Below, piece by piece: positions 41,362-53,270 of a DNA stretch of 64,000 bases. Under the pieces are notes generated by a model, which saw nothing but the letters and a program-made list of their open reading frames with translations, was not told the origin of the DNA and did no database searches. The translations under genes and the position numbers were made by a program. Origin of the DNA: Bacillus sp. N1-1 (lineage in GTDB: Bacteria > Bacillota > Bacilli > Bacillales > Guptibacillaceae); the NCBI RefSeq assembly GCF_009818105.1, contig NZ_CP046564.1, positions 1,240,001 to 1,304,000 of the forward strand. The letters are read 5' to 3'. Position 1 is the first letter of the stretch; each line of letters starts with the position of its first letter.

Positions 41362-42726
41362 ATGAATTTAATTGAGAAAAGTAAGAAGCATTTATGGCTA
41401 CCATTTACGCAGATGAAGGATTACGATGAAGACCCTTTGATTATCGAAAGTGGAGAAGGGATTAAGGTAAAGGATATCGATGGAAAAGAGTATTACGATG
41501 CTTTTTCTTCTGTATGGTTAAATGTGCATGGTCATCGTAAGAAAGAGCTGGATGATGCTATTCGAGCGCAGCTCGATAAGATTGCTCATTCTACGTTACT
41601 CGGTATGACGAACGTACCGGCAACAGAACTGGCGGAAAAGCTTGTGAACATTGCTCCAGATCCTTTAACAAGAGTCTTTTATTCAGATAGTGGAGCGGAA
41701 GCTGTGGAGATAGCTGTAAAGATGGCCTACCAATACTGGCAGAATAGAGGAAAAGAGCGTAAGCAGAAATTTATCTCAGTGAAGAATGGTTACCACGGTG
41801 ACACGATCGGTGCTGTCAGTGTAGGCTCGATCGATATTTTTCATCAAATTTATGGCCCGCTGATGTTCAAAGGGTTCAAGATGCCTGTACCTAATGTGTA
41901 TCGCCATGAAACAGCTGATCCAGTGAAGTGTCGAGATGAATGTCTTGCAGGGCTTGAGGACGTATTGAAAGAGCATTATGAGGAAATTGCAGGGTTAACG
42001 ATCGAATCGATGGTTCAAGGAGCAGGCGGTATGATCGTGATGCCACAGGGATTTTTATCAGGGGTTCGTGAATTATGTACAAAATATGATGTGCTTATGA
42101 TCGTAGATGAAGTTGCGACAGGGTTTGGACGTACAGGCGCCATGTTTGCATGTGACCATGAGGGCATCGAACCAGACTTAATGGCAGCAGGAAAAGGCAT
42201 TACGGGCGGCTATCTACCGATTGCGATCACTTATACCACTGAAGAAATTTACAATGCATTCTATGACGACTACGAAAAGTTGAAAACGTTTTTCCATGGC
42301 CATTCTTATACAGGTAATCAGCTCGGGTGTGCGGTTGCGATCGAGAACCTCCGCTTATTCGAAAGTGAACGAATCGTGGAAGGTGTTGCACAACGGTCTG
42401 AACATTTAAAGGAGCTTTTGGCAGAACTAAAAGACCTCGATCATGTAGGGGATATCAGACAGTTAGGGTTTATGTGTGGAATCGAACTCGTTTTAGACAA
42501 GGAAACAAAGAAATCGTTCCCGTTTGAAAGTCGTGTTGGCTACAAATCTTCAATAAAAATGAGGGAACTTGGGTTATTGACGCGACCTACTGGAGACGTG
42601 GTCGTATTTATGCCGCCTCTAGTGAGCACGGAGGAACAGTTGAAAGAAATGGTCAACATCATGAAAAAAGCGATTTCCGATGTTACTAAAAAGGAGGCAG
42701 CCCACTTTGCACAGTACCAAGAATGA
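41362..42726 (+). CDS. bioA: 7,8-diaminopelargonate aminotransferase BioA/BioK
   Basis: A 454-residue class III aminotransferase. PLP lysine in [20 protein letters not shown]; cofactor Asp in [21 protein letters not shown]-terminus [20 protein letters not shown] is typical of BioA. It converts KAPA to DAPA. B. subtilis uses lysine instead of S-adenosylmethionine as donor (BioK); which donor applies here cannot be decided by eye. It starts 3 bp after bioW. Confidence 0.94.
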   Translation: MNLIEKSKKHLWLPFTQMKDYDEDPLIIESGEGIKVKDIDGKEYYDAFSSVWLNVHGHRKKELDDAIRAQLDKIAHSTLLGMTNVPATELAEKLVNIAPDPLTRVFYSDSGAEAVEIAVKMAYQYWQNRGKERKQKFISVKNGYHGDTIGAVSVGSIDIFHQIYGPLMFKGFKMPVPNVYRHETADPVKCRDECLAGLEDVLKEHYEEIAGLTIESMVQGAGGMIVMPQGFLSGVRELCTKYDVLMIVDEVATGFGRTGAMFACDHEGIEPDLMAAGKGITGGYLPIAITYTTEEIYNAFYDDYEKLKTFFHGHSYTGNQLGCAVAIENLRLFESERIVEGVAQRSEHLKELLAELKDLDHVGDIRQLGFMCGIELVLDKETKKSFPFESRVGYKSSIKMRELGLLTRPTGDVVVFMPPLVSTEEQLKEMVNIMKKAISDVTKKEAAHFAQYQE

Positions 42727-43882
42727 ATGGGTTCAAGAAGAGTTAATTACGATCAAAGAGCAAGGGTTATACCGTGGTCTAAGGTCTGTCGAATCCTCTT
42801 ACCAACCAGTCGTTCAAATAGATGGAGAAGAGAGGGTGATGGCTGCATCGAATAACTACCTTGGGTTAAGTTCGCATGAAAGTTTGATCAGCGCTGCAAT
42901 TGAGGGGATGCGAACGTTTGGAGTAGGGAGTACTGGTTCTCGCCTAACGACTGGAAACACCAGGTTACATGAACTTCTTGAAGAAAGGATCGCTCGTTTC
43001 AAACAGAGTGAAGCTGCCATACTTTTTTCCAGTGGATATTTAGCGAATATTGGTGTACTATCCTCGATTGCAGGTGAAGGAGATGTCGTTCTTAGCGATG
43101 CATTGAATCACGCGAGCATTATTGATGGCTGTCGCTTAAGTAAAGCAAAAATAAAAGTGTATAACCATGCTGATATGTCGGATCTCGAAAAACTGTTAGA
43201 AAGGAGTCAAAGTTATAGGCGGCGTTTTATCGTGACAGATGGGGTCTTCAGTATGGACGGAAACATTGCTCCGCTCCGTGACATCGTATGGCTCGCTGAA
43301 AAGTTTGATGCCTATGTCATCGTAGACGATGCCCATGCAACGGGGGTGTTAGGGGAAAAAGGGAGGGGTACATCCTCATATTTTAACGTTTCTGTCGATT
43401 TAACGATTGGAACGTTTAGCAAAGCAGTCGGTACTGAAGGAGGATTTGTTGTTGGCTCACATGAAATGATTACGCTTCTTCGTAACAGCGCTCGATCGTT
43501 CATTTTTCAAACTGCCCTTTCACCAGGCGTCGTTGCTGCAAGCATCAGAGCACTTGAAATGATCGAGCACAACACAACCCTTCAAGATCAATTGCATCGT
43601 TCGATCAAACAATGTCGAGAAGAATTAAGGGAGCTAGGATATTCCGTGTTAGGTGAAGAGACGTCGATTCTTCCTGTTGTGATCGGAGATGCTACAAAAG
43701 CCGTACAGTTTTCAAGAGAGCTTGAAAGAGAAGGTGTTTTCGCACCAGCTATCAGACCACCGACCGTTCCAGACGGGGAAAGCCGTATCCGCTTAACACT
43801 GATGGCTACGCATCATGAGAAGCACATCGATCATATCGTTCGTGCGTTTTATAAAGTTGGAAAGGATTTTGGGGTGATTTGA
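42707..43882 (+). CDS. bioF: 8-amino-7-oxononanoate synthase BioF
   Basis: A 391-residue alpha-oxoamine synthase. The start is TTG at 42707, ten bases after AAAAGGAGG and inside bioA (20-bp overlap), rather than the ATG at 42680. PLP lysine in [19 protein letters not shown], with [15 protein letters not shown] and [15 protein letters not shown] as further family motifs. It condenses pimeloyl-CoA with alanine to give KAPA. Confidence 0.95.
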   Translation: MHSTKNEWVQEELITIKEQGLYRGLRSVESSYQPVVQIDGEERVMAASNNYLGLSSHESLISAAIEGMRTFGVGSTGSRLTTGNTRLHELLEERIARFKQSEAAILFSSGYLANIGVLSSIAGEGDVVLSDALNHASIIDGCRLSKAKIKVYNHADMSDLEKLLERSQSYRRRFIVTDGVFSMDGNIAPLRDIVWLAEKFDAYVIVDDAHATGVLGEKGRGTSSYFNVSVDLTIGTFSKAVGTEGGFVVGSHEMITLLRNSARSFIFQTALSPGVVAASIRALEMIEHNTTLQDQLHRSIKQCREELRELGYSVLGEETSILPVVIGDATKAVQFSRELEREGVFAPAIRPPTVPDGESRIRLTLMATHHEKHIDHIVRAFYKVGKDFGVI

Positions 43883-44572
<690 letters not shown>

Positions 44573-44607
44573 TTGAGTTGTGACTACACATGATTAAGTG
44601 ATATGCA

Positions 44608-44817
44608 TTAGAAATCATGCATCACCATCCGGGAAACACCGTCTGTAACTGTTGCCAACATCAACTGATGGAAATTGGGAGTAAAGTTGTTCGTGAGGAA
44701 GCTAAATTTATTCCTGCGAAAATGATGAAAGAGCAACACGTTGATGCAGGGGTAAACCATCAGTTTTTTGCACTCTTTGTAGTCGTAGACCTGAGGATGG
44801 GGTCATTCAGGAGTTAA
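44608..44817 (+). pseudogene. IS66-family transposase (TnpC) fragment
   Basis: About 45 codons match the zinc-finger region of IS66 transposases: HHPGNTVCNCCQHQLMEIGS, then KVVREEAKFIPAKMMKEQHV. After that the frame departs into unrelated sequence and stops. Neither the rest of the transposase nor IS ends are seen. A degraded remnant of an IS66-type element downstream of the bio operon. Confidence 0.7.
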
Positions 44818-44897
44818 GAGAAGAAGTTATTCTATATTTTCCAGCATTGACCACATAACTGAGGTTTTACTCGGGGGGAAGACAATTTTTAATATTA

Positions 44898-44935
44898 AAA
44901 CCGGAAATCCTTACGCTAAGGAATTTTCCGGTTTT
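44898..44935. terminator. Long hairpin terminator after the bio operon
   Basis: AAACCGGAAA...CCTTA pairs with TAAGG...TTTCCGGTTT, A-tract on one side and T-tract on the other, so it may work on both strands. From 44936 to 45200 I see no gene. Confidence 0.75.
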
Positions 44936-45200
44936 GTGTTTTATATATTAAATGTTTCTTATTTCATTATCCAGAATCAAATTGTTGAAGCTGAGAAAAG
45001 GTATGTAAGTAAGATTTAGCCAAAGGCGCTCACTTAGGTTAAGTCTATATGTAGGACCAATAATTGTTCCCCCATATAGTTTCATGGGAAATTTATGACG
45101 GGAAGATTAAAAGTTAACTGTTTTTCTCGCGTTGACATGTTAAGTAGTGAGTTTAATTTGAATGAAAGAAACAAAAGTACATAGAAGAGGAGTGAAACCA

Positions 45201-45797
45201 ATGGACTTAAACCCTTCCGACCTAAAAACAAAAGATATCTACAAACTACTAACCGGTTCCGTTGTTCCAAGACCGATCGCCTGGGTATCAACCGTGTCTG
45301 AAGATGGTGTACTTAACTTAGCACCATTCAGTTTCTTTACAGTTGCTTCCACCAAACCTGCGATTCTCGCAATTTCCATCGGTCAAGGATCCGGGGAGCG
45401 ACAGGGTGTAGAAAAAGATACGCTCGCAAATATCCGCTCGCAAAAAGAATTTGTGATCAATGTGGTGTCGAGCTCTCTTGGAAATGAAATGCAAAAAAGT
45501 GCGGAAAGCGTTCCAGCTGAAGTGGATGAATTTCAGTATGCTGGTTTAACACCAATTGATAGTGTAACGGTCAAACCGAAGCGGTTGAAAGAGGCGTCGA
45601 TTCATATGGAATGCAAGCTCCATCAGATCATTCCGCTTGGTTCGAATGCTCTTGTTCTAGGGGGAATGACGCACTATCATATTCAGGACGATGTGTATCT
45701 AGGAAACTATAAAGTCGATCTCGAAAAGCTATCACCTCTTGGCAGGCTTGCGGGGAACTATAGTGAGAGTAAGGAGTTTTTTACGTTGCCGAGGTGA
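45201..45797 (+). CDS. Flavin reductase-like FMN-binding protein
   Basis: A 198-residue split-barrel flavoprotein of the flavin_reduct/flavoredoxin family: SVVPRPIAWVSTVSEDGVLN, then LAPFSFFTVASTKPAILAIS and NIRSQKEFVINVVS. ATG at 45201 follows GAGGAGTG; the upstream ATG at 45162 lacks this. It binds FMN and probably reduces it with NAD(P)H or supplies an oxygenase. It is monocistronic with its own terminator. Confidence 0.88.
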   Translation: MDLNPSDLKTKDIYKLLTGSVVPRPIAWVSTVSEDGVLNLAPFSFFTVASTKPAILAISIGQGSGERQGVEKDTLANIRSQKEFVINVVSSSLGNEMQKSAESVPAEVDEFQYAGLTPIDSVTVKPKRLKEASIHMECKLHQIIPLGSNALVLGGMTHYHIQDDVYLGNYKVDLEKLSPLGRLAGNYSESKEFFTLPR

Positions 45798-45813
45798 GCG
45801 TTATTAAATAGAG

Positions 45814-45855
45814 AAAAGCAGCTTGGGATGGCGATGGGCCTCCAAGCTGCTTTTT
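45814..45855. terminator. Terminator between convergent flavin reductase and GH1 genes
   Basis: AAAAGCAGCTTGG (45814-45826) pairs with CCAAGCTGCTTTTT (45842-45855), perfect over 13 bp, with A- and T-tracts for both directions. Confidence 0.88.
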
Positions 45856-45894
45856 CTATATAAACGTTGTCATCTAACTCGAAATCCACTAGTG

Positions 45895-47355
<1,461 letters not shown>

Positions 47356-47543
47356 CTAGTATTAAGGTAATCATAACGAGGTCGAGGAGAAGAGTAAATG
47401 AAGGGAACAGATCTTGTCGTGAATACCGAGAAAAGGGATTTGTGACATGGAAGTAACGCTGTGTAACATATGAGGGCGCGGTGCTATAATAAGAAGAGAA
47501 GTATGGCCAGCATTTTAGTTCTGACATAGAAGGAGAATACGGC

Positions 47544-48275
47544 ATGTTTTCAAATGATATGATTGCGTCGTTCAATGAGTTAGAAACGTCCCTATACAAC
47601 TACATCTCTCAAAACAGTGAAAAAGTCGCATATATGCGCATTCGTGAGTTAGCTGATGAAACGCATGTTTCCACAGCGACGATTTTACGCTTTTGTAAAA
47701 AGGTCGACTGTGAAGGATTTTCTGAATTTAAGGTAAAGCTTAAAATGCAGTTGAAAGAGAAGAAGAAAACAGTCATTAATCCTCCCCAGCATGCGGTAGC
47801 GGAGTTTTTTGAGCGATCGTTAAACGATAATCTTGAAGAAAAAATGAAGAAGGCCGCCAAGCTGATTGCGGAGACGGATAACGTGATTTTTATCGGGATC
47901 GGAAGCTCAGGGATACTTGCGGAATATGGCGCGAGATATTTTTCAAGCTTAGGGAAATTCTCGTTGTACATTAAAGATCCCCACTTTCCGATTCACTCCA
48001 AGCTTCAGAAGAATAGCGTCACGATCGCGCTATCTGTATCAGGCGAAAACAATTTTACCGTGACGCACTTGAATCAGCTGAAGCAAGAAGGAAGTCGCAT
48101 TATTAGCATTACAAACACGAAATTCTCTACCGTTGCCAAAATTTCTGACCTGAACATTCCCTACTATATAACGGAAGAATTTTATGAAAAAGCGAATATC
48201 ACGTCGCAGGTTCCGGTTGTGTATATTTTGGAATCGATTGCTCGTGAGATTTATAAGTTGAATGAAGAGCAATAA
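47544..48275 (+). CDS. MurR/RpiR-family regulator
   Basis: A 243-residue regulator: N-terminal HTH (SEKVAYMRIRELADETHVS, then TATILRFCKKVDCEGFSEFK) and a C-terminal SIS sugar-phosphate domain (VIFIGIGSSGILAEYGARYF, VTIALSVSGENNFT). ATG follows GAAGGAGAA. A TATAAT lies at 47485-47490. Divergent from the GH1 gene, which it likely controls in response to a phosphorylated sugar. Confidence 0.9.
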   Translation: MFSNDMIASFNELETSLYNYISQNSEKVAYMRIRELADETHVSTATILRFCKKVDCEGFSEFKVKLKMQLKEKKKTVINPPQHAVAEFFERSLNDNLEEKMKKAAKLIAETDNVIFIGIGSSGILAEYGARYFSSLGKFSLYIKDPHFPIHSKLQKNSVTIALSVSGENNFTVTHLNQLKQEGSRIISITNTKFSTVAKISDLNIPYYITEEFYEKANITSQVPVVYILESIAREIYKLNEEQ

Positions 48276-48293
48276 AGATTTAAGGAGGTTGTG

Positions 48294-48815
48294 ATGAAAA
48301 CACACCAGCAGACCCACTACAAAGAAGTCCAGCGGCCAAACCAGATCTGGATCTGGGCGATTGTATTAGGCATCGCTATCATGATGTGGATCGGCTTTAT
48401 TCGCCAGGTGGTGATGGGCATTCCGTTTGGGAGTAATCCGGGATCTGACATGCAGGTCACAATTTTTTGGTTCCTTTTCGGCATTGCTTTTCCGGTCGTT
48501 ATGCTTGGGTGGCTGCGACTGATTACTGAGGTGAAGGACGATGGGGTTTATGTGCGATTTGTCCCATTTCATCTGACATCTCGTGTTTTCCTATTTAAAG
48601 ATATGGCAAGTTATGAGAGTTTGGAATACCGTCCACTTCGAAGGTTTGGTGGATGGGGGATCCGATGGAATTTCAGCGGAGAGAAGGCTTACTCCATTAG
48701 CGGAAAGCAGGGTATTTTGATCGAAGTGAACGGTGAGAAAATCTTGATTGGATCACGGGAGCCAGAGCGATTGGTGGAAGTGATGGATCAAGTGAGTAGA
48801 GAACGAAAAAAATAG
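48294..48815 (+). CDS. DUF6141-type two-helix membrane protein
   Basis: A 173-residue protein. Two membrane helices (IWIWAIVLGIAIMMWIGFI; IFWFLFGIAFPVVMLGWL) are followed by a soluble beta-rich part (DDGVYVRFVPFHLTSRVF, KQGILIEVNGEKILIGS) typical of PH-like membrane proteins. I chose ATG at 48294, five bases past AAGGAGG. It follows the RpiR gene by 18 bp and may share its transcript. Function unknown. Confidence 0.78.
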   Translation: MKTHQQTHYKEVQRPNQIWIWAIVLGIAIMMWIGFIRQVVMGIPFGSNPGSDMQVTIFWFLFGIAFPVVMLGWLRLITEVKDDGVYVRFVPFHLTSRVFLFKDMASYESLEYRPLRRFGGWGIRWNFSGEKAYSISGKQGILIEVNGEKILIGSREPERLVEVMDQVSRERKK

Positions 48816-48848
48816 ATACGATCGTGAAAGGTATACGAGATTCGTATA

Positions 48849-48884
48849 AATAGTCCTTTTCTCTCAGGAGAAAAGGACTATTTT
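48849..48884 (+). terminator. Terminator after the DUF6141 gene
   Basis: AATAGTCCTTTTCTC pairs perfectly with GAGAAAAGGACTATT, loop TCA/G, then TTTC. The stretch 48885-49115 shows no gene; it must hold the promoter of the toxin locus. Confidence 0.9.
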
Positions 48885-49115
48885 CGTGGAATGCGTCGAA
48901 AGACATAGAAAAGGAGGGAAAGAGAGGGTATTCTAAGTTTAGAAATTAATGGAAGTTCATTGAGGACAGTACTTAGAAACCTACTTATCTCCTGAAACTC
49001 GCAAAGCACAAGGTATAGTAGTTTAGATGATTTACTAGTAAACGATAGTAGAAAACGGCTATCGTATCCAGGGGTTATTCCGTGAGAGTAGCCCTGAAAG
49101 TGAGGAAAGCCGAAT

Positions 49116-49811
49116 ATGAACAACGAATTGAGGCCGAAGTTAAAAGATTTAGGGATGAAAAAAATACAACAGCTTTTTGGAGAGACGGCGTTTGCATCAG
49201 AGATTCATGAGTTTGCGAATTTGTTTTTGGAAGACGAGTCTGTTTTCACCCATTTGCATGATACCTATAGACATCAACTCGATTCATTAGAGGTAACGAG
49301 TCAGGGTATCGATATTTTTTATCAAAAGGAACAAGGCCTTCACACGATTTCTTTTTGGGATAAGAGTTTTTCGTTAGACGATGCTTCTTATGTGCCATTT
49401 CTGACTTATGCTATTGATCTAATGCGTGAGGTTTTGCCACTAGGTACTGTGGTTGAATTGGATCCACGCTATTTTAAACCGGGTGAGTCTGCTTCCGAAC
49501 CGATTAAAGTGGTGATTACTGGCCGGTTTGTTTTTCCGGAAAATTATCGTTCGTATTTTCCTTACACCGGTGTCGTGTATCCATTTGGCGAATTGAACAA
49601 AGGAAACACCATCCATTTTACGTATCCATTGATTCAGAAGGTTGTCCATATGGGCTATAAAGATGATATGGAAGAGTCATTTGAATATCTAATGAAAGAA
49701 GAATTACTTCTGGATAAAGGGATCACGTCTATTGAGTTTTCGGACGAGGACATGAGGAAGATTCAGAATCTAAGTAGTCGAGGGCAGGTGAGCGATAATG
49801 CAATTGTATGA
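49116..49811 (+). CDS. DUF4176-containing protein of the LXG toxin locus
   Basis: A 231-residue protein. Its middle (VLPLGTVVELDPRYF, IKVVITGRFVFP, YFPYTGVVYPFGELN) matches the DUF4176 pattern of short proteins in type VII secretion loci, here with an N-terminal helical extension. ATG follows GTGAGGAAAG. The next gene starts inside its end (14-bp overlap). DUF4176 proteins occur beside LXG effectors; the exact role is unknown. Confidence 0.72.
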   Translation: MNNELRPKLKDLGMKKIQQLFGETAFASEIHEFANLFLEDESVFTHLHDTYRHQLDSLEVTSQGIDIFYQKEQGLHTISFWDKSFSLDDASYVPFLTYAIDLMREVLPLGTVVELDPRYFKPGESASEPIKVVITGRFVFPENYRSYFPYTGVVYPFGELNKGNTIHFTYPLIQKVVHMGYKDDMEESFEYLMKEELLLDKGITSIEFSDEDMRKIQNLSSRGQVSDNAIV

Positions 49812-50022
49812 TTATGACTTTTGCCACAATTTGTTGTACGCAGGATGGGATGGTGGCATTATCAATAATTTGAATGATGCCCGGCATGAGATTTTGCAAA
49901 ACTTTGATCAAATGGATTTTGAAAATGCATCTGCCTACGAGGAGATGAGGGAGATTGTCGAAGGCATGGTCGCTGAAATCGATCAGCTTTTGTCTAAGAT
50001 TCAATCCGTTCAGTTTAAATAA
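49798..50022 (+). CDS. Small helical protein, LXG-locus partner 1
   Basis: A 74-residue acidic helical protein (LYDYDFCHNLLYAGWDGG; then MREIVEGMVAEIDQLLSKIQ). It sits between the DUF4176 gene and a DUF5344-like gene. Size and place fit the small helical partners (DUF5082/YwqH-like) that bind the LXG domain of the effector for secretion. Family identity is not certain; position carries the inference. Confidence 0.6.
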   Translation: MQLYDYDFCHNLLYAGWDGGIINNLNDARHEILQNFDQMDFENASAYEEMREIVEGMVAEIDQLLSKIQSVQFK

Positions 50023-50037
50023 AAGGAGGTTACACCG

Positions 50038-50346
50038 TTGGCGAGTCAACAGATTCAACTGAACCTTTCTGAGCTGCGATCAGCATTGAATTCATTGGAT
50101 TCAAGCATCTCAGAATTTAAAAGTTACACAAAGAATTTCCATGACTCTACAAGAGACGAGTTAAAAAGCTTTAATTCTGATTTCATTGAAGAGGTCGATG
50201 CGTTACTAGATAACATGCATAATGATAGCCAAACGCAGTTATTGAACAATCTGGATGCCATTTATCAAGCAGGGGACATGCTGTTAGAAAAGATGAAAGA
50301 AACGGATGAAAAAATCGGCACGACGATCAGGAGCAACACGGAATGA
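50038..50346 (+). CDS. DUF5344/YwqI-like small helical protein, LXG-locus partner 2
   Basis: A 102-residue protein from TTG behind AAAAGGAGG. It begins IQLNLSELRSALNSLDSSIS and is one long helical hairpin, the pattern of YwqI/DUF5344 proteins encoded just before LXG toxins in Bacillus. It overlaps the toxin start (ATGA). It probably pairs with the LXG helices as a targeting factor for type VII secretion. Confidence 0.72.
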   Translation: MASQQIQLNLSELRSALNSLDSSISEFKSYTKNFHDSTRDELKSFNSDFIEEVDALLDNMHNDSQTQLLNNLDAIYQAGDMLLEKMKETDEKIGTTIRSNTE

Positions 50347-52235
50347 AGCGGGATCTCAAGATTAATTATGGTATACTGGATGGCATCATAGAACAGCTAC
50401 ATAAGTACAAACATGCCCTCAATACGATGGAGTCGTCTCTGGCTAAAATTAATGAATACGTGAAGCCAAACCAGGGGAAAAGCATTGATGCCTGGGTGTT
50501 CACGATCGAAGAATCAGAGGATTATATCCGAGCGTATCATGAACAAATCCAGAATCTCCTGACCTTATTTGAATCCTATGTGTCTGATACAAATGCCTAC
50601 ATCACTCCATTAGCGAGACAAGCGATGATGCAAGTGGATCGAAATGATATCTGGTTCAATCTGCAGCAAATAGAACGTGGGGTTTCAGGGAATGTCGGAA
50701 AAGCATCGCGCGTCGCAAGCCGAGTACCCTACAACACCTTCTCGTTCTTTGATGATCCAACCGAAAGTGAAATCGAAAAAAGCCGAAGCAATGAAGCCAA
50801 CCTGAATCAAATTCGTCGTGAAATCAATCGGTCCGAAAACGTCCTTCAGCAAAAAATGGACGACCTGTGGGGCATTTATAATACAAAAGTGAAGCCGTTT
50901 GAGAATACCGATGACGACTATTATGGGAAAGCTCAAAAGCTAAAAATGTCCTACACGGGTCTGTTTGAAGGCGTTTGGGACGGTGTTGAAGACCTCTCCT
51001 CCGACATTTATGGCTTTGGAAAAGGACTCGTTCTCGGTTTATATGAAATCGGCAAAGGTATCGTCACAGTTGCCGGTGACGCAGGGATCGTGTACACCTC
51101 TCATCAACTTCCTGACTCCGTGGAACCCGATTTTCTAAAGGAAGCAGCGGATAAACGAGTCGAAGGCTACAAAGCCTCCGCCATGCAGGCGATCAAAGAT
51201 CCAATGGGCGTCGTTGAATCAATCTCACAATCCTTCTCCGATACCTATGAAGACGAAGGGATTGCCTATCTTGCAGGAAATGCCTCCACAGCCTTTATCC
51301 CGTATGTCGGCATGGCTGGTAAATCAGCCAACCTCTCCAAACTTGCTGGAAAGATCCCGAACTCCAACCCGAGCAAGGTAGCTGGAAGCAGCAAAGTAGA
51401 CGTCGCGGCCATCGTGAAAAAGCATAACGCCTTTGAAGGAATGAAGCGCGGCATGGGAGAATTTGTCCAAGACGTTAAAGGTGGCATGCAGGTTGCGGGG
51501 AATCCGAATAGGGTGGCTGTTGGGGCGAATGGAGTTGCTGGGAATGCGGTTGGGAAAGTCGGGGATGTAGCGGAGAGTGGAGTCGCTTCGGTTTCTAGGA
51601 GTGGCGGTCCGAATCATGTGGTAGATGATTCGATCATGCGGATTAAGACTGAGGTTGAGCGGGTAGATGGTGGTAAGGAAAGTCCGCCTAATAAATCTAT
51701 AAATAAACAGACATATGAAAAAGAAATGGTAAAAGCTTTAAAAGAACAACCACTCTATAACAGGAAGCCAAACAAACCAAGAAACTTTACAAGTAAAATT
51801 CGAAATGAGGATGGGAGCACAACTTATACTTTTACTTCTACAAAAAATGGTGAAGAATATGCTGTGACTTACGATAAAACAGGTTTTCCTATTTTTAATT
51901 CGAAATATGAAGTTACCTTAGAAGAAAAATTTTACTTAGAGACAGATGCAGTTCAATTTAATTATGCATCTAAGCAACTTTACAAAGAAATTAATAGGAA
52001 TCCGGAATTAGCAAATCAGTTTAATAGTCAAGAAATAAATATACTAGAAGCTGGGAGAGTGCCACAAAATTTAACGTGGCATCATCATCAAATACCAGGC
52101 AAAATGCAAATTGTGGATTACTTTGAACACCAGTCAGCAAGTCATACTGGAGGAAGAGCTATTTGGGGTGGCGGTGAGGCTGGTCGAAGAGGAGAAATTA
52201 AAAAGAAGATTTTGGAGAGGATTAAATGGGAATAG
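50343..52235 (+). CDS. LXG polymorphic toxin with WHH nuclease tip
   Basis: A 630-residue toxin. Residues 1-~190 form the helical LXG-type targeting domain. A hydrophobic Gly-rich middle (GKGLVLGLYEIGKGIVTVAG; AYLAGNASTAFIPYVGMAGK) follows. The C-terminal ~160 residues switch to A/T-rich DNA and end in an HNH/Endo VII nuclease of the WHH group: LTWHHHQIPGKMQIVDYF (WHHH at residues 579-582) and HTGGRAIWGGG. The toxin should be exported by a type VII system and cut DNA in competitor cells. The downstream SMI1/KNR4 gene starts inside its stop. Confidence 0.92.
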   Translation: MKRDLKINYGILDGIIEQLHKYKHALNTMESSLAKINEYVKPNQGKSIDAWVFTIEESEDYIRAYHEQIQNLLTLFESYVSDTNAYITPLARQAMMQVDRNDIWFNLQQIERGVSGNVGKASRVASRVPYNTFSFFDDPTESEIEKSRSNEANLNQIRREINRSENVLQQKMDDLWGIYNTKVKPFENTDDDYYGKAQKLKMSYTGLFEGVWDGVEDLSSDIYGFGKGLVLGLYEIGKGIVTVAGDAGIVYTSHQLPDSVEPDFLKEAADKRVEGYKASAMQAIKDPMGVVESISQSFSDTYEDEGIAYLAGNASTAFIPYVGMAGKSANLSKLAGKIPNSNPSKVAGSSKVDVAAIVKKHNAFEGMKRGMGEFVQDVKGGMQVAGNPNRVAVGANGVAGNAVGKVGDVAESGVASVSRSGGPNHVVDDSIMRIKTEVERVDGGKESPPNKSINKQTYEKEMVKALKEQPLYNRKPNKPRNFTSKIRNEDGSTTYTFTSTKNGEEYAVTYDKTGFPIFNSKYEVTLEEKFYLETDAVQFNYASKQLYKEINRNPELANQFNSQEINILEAGRVPQNLTWHHHQIPGKMQIVDYFEHQSASHTGGRAIWGGGEAGRRGEIKKKILERIKWE

Positions 52236-52657
52236 ATAGTTGGTTGTTTGTAGATGAAAAATTAAATGATAGTAAAATTAATGAAATTGAAAAATCGTTC
52301 GGTATTAAATTTCCATCTGATTACAGAAAATGTATAATAAATAATAATGGTGGCTTTCCAGAACCAAATATTTTTGATTGTGATGATGGAAGAATCGAAG
52401 TTGTATTTAATAATTTGATTAGTTTTACGAATAAAGATTTAAATATAAAAATGTATGAAGAATTTTCTTCGAAAAAACTGTTTCCATTTGCTAGAGATCC
52501 ATTTGGAAATTTAATATGTTTTGATTATCGTGACAACCAACTATTTCCTGAAGTTGTTTTCTATGATTACGATGAATTAGATGGTTCAGTAACTAATACG
52601 ATTTGTAAGTCGTTTACAGATTTGTTAGAGAGATTATATTCTTTAAACGAAATATAA
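52226..52657 (+). CDS. SMI1/KNR4 (SUKH) immunity protein 1
   Basis: A 143-residue SUKH-fold protein: INEIEKSFGIKFPSDYRKCI, then NNGGFPEPNIF, and FPFARDPFGNLICFDYRDNQ. These are the SMI1/KNR4 hallmarks of polymorphic-toxin immunity. It overlaps the WHH toxin by 10 bp and is the likely cognate antidote, protecting the producer. The DNA is markedly A/T-rich compared with the toxin's N-terminal region. Confidence 0.88.
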   Translation: MGIDSWLFVDEKLNDSKINEIEKSFGIKFPSDYRKCIINNNGGFPEPNIFDCDDGRIEVVFNNLISFTNKDLNIKMYEEFSSKKLFPFARDPFGNLICFDYRDNQLFPEVVFYDYDELDGSVTNTICKSFTDLLERLYSLNEI

Positions 52658-52673
52658 AATAGGAGGTGAAAAA

Positions 52674-53123
52674 GTGAATATTAAATATGAGTATTCGTAT
52701 AATAATTTGAGTGTTACAGACATCGAACTATTTGAAAGTGAATACGATATCAATTTACCTTCTGCCTATAAATCATTTCTATTGTTTAATAATGGTGGTA
52801 AACCAAAAAATAGAAGGTTTAAAACCTCTGATGGAAAAATTACATCCTCTGTTATGTTGTTTCTTCCAATTTCTAAAGAAGAGGATTTGAATTTAGGGCT
52901 ATTCTTTGAGAAATATAATCAAAGCGAAATTCTTCCTTCTAATCTTATACCAATTGGAATTGACCCTGCTGATAGTTTAATTTGTCTTGACATTTATGGA
53001 GAAGATAAAATTTTCTTTTGCGATATGGATTACTTTGAAGAAGATAATGAATTAAAGGATGAGTATATCCTATTAGTTTCGAAGCATTTCTCTGATTTTA
53101 TTAATTCTTTACAAGAAACTTGA
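52674..53123 (+). CDS. SMI1/KNR4 (SUKH) immunity protein 2
   Basis: A 149-residue SUKH-fold protein from GTG behind AGGAGGTG: DIELFESEYDINLPSAYKSF, NNGGKPKNRRF and LIPIGIDPADSLICLDIYG. It is only distantly similar to the previous one. A second immunity gene commonly protects against a related toxin of another strain, or remains from an exchanged tip. A terminator follows. Confidence 0.87.
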   Translation: MNIKYEYSYNNLSVTDIELFESEYDINLPSAYKSFLLFNNGGKPKNRRFKTSDGKITSSVMLFLPISKEEDLNLGLFFEKYNQSEILPSNLIPIGIDPADSLICLDIYGEDKIFFCDMDYFEEDNELKDEYILLVSKHFSDFINSLQET

Positions 53124-53216
53124 ACTTAAGTGAAAGAAAGACAAGGATCCAGGTTCATTGTCCCTGGGAACCACGAATTAAACTCCTCAGTTTTAAGGAT
53201 AAATAAGCAACTATTC

Positions 53217-53245
53217 GCCGGCTGTATGCCGGCTTTATTTTTTTC
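53217..53245 (+). terminator. Terminator closing the first toxin cassette (repeat unit a)
   Basis: GCCGGC (53217-53222), loop TGTAT, GCCGGC (53228-53233), then TTTATTTTTTTC. It is preceded by AAGCAACTATTCG, a string that recurs before the terminator at 55581, so the terminator unit was duplicated with the cassette. Confidence 0.82.
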
Positions 53246-53270
53246 TCACATCCCAAACTACTAGATCAAA

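Noticed and set aside
53130..53175. Extra copy of the GGGACGGTTCT repeat end near the toxin locus
   Set aside because: CCAGGTTCATTGTCCCTGGGAACC is only loosely similar and has no partner end at the right distance.
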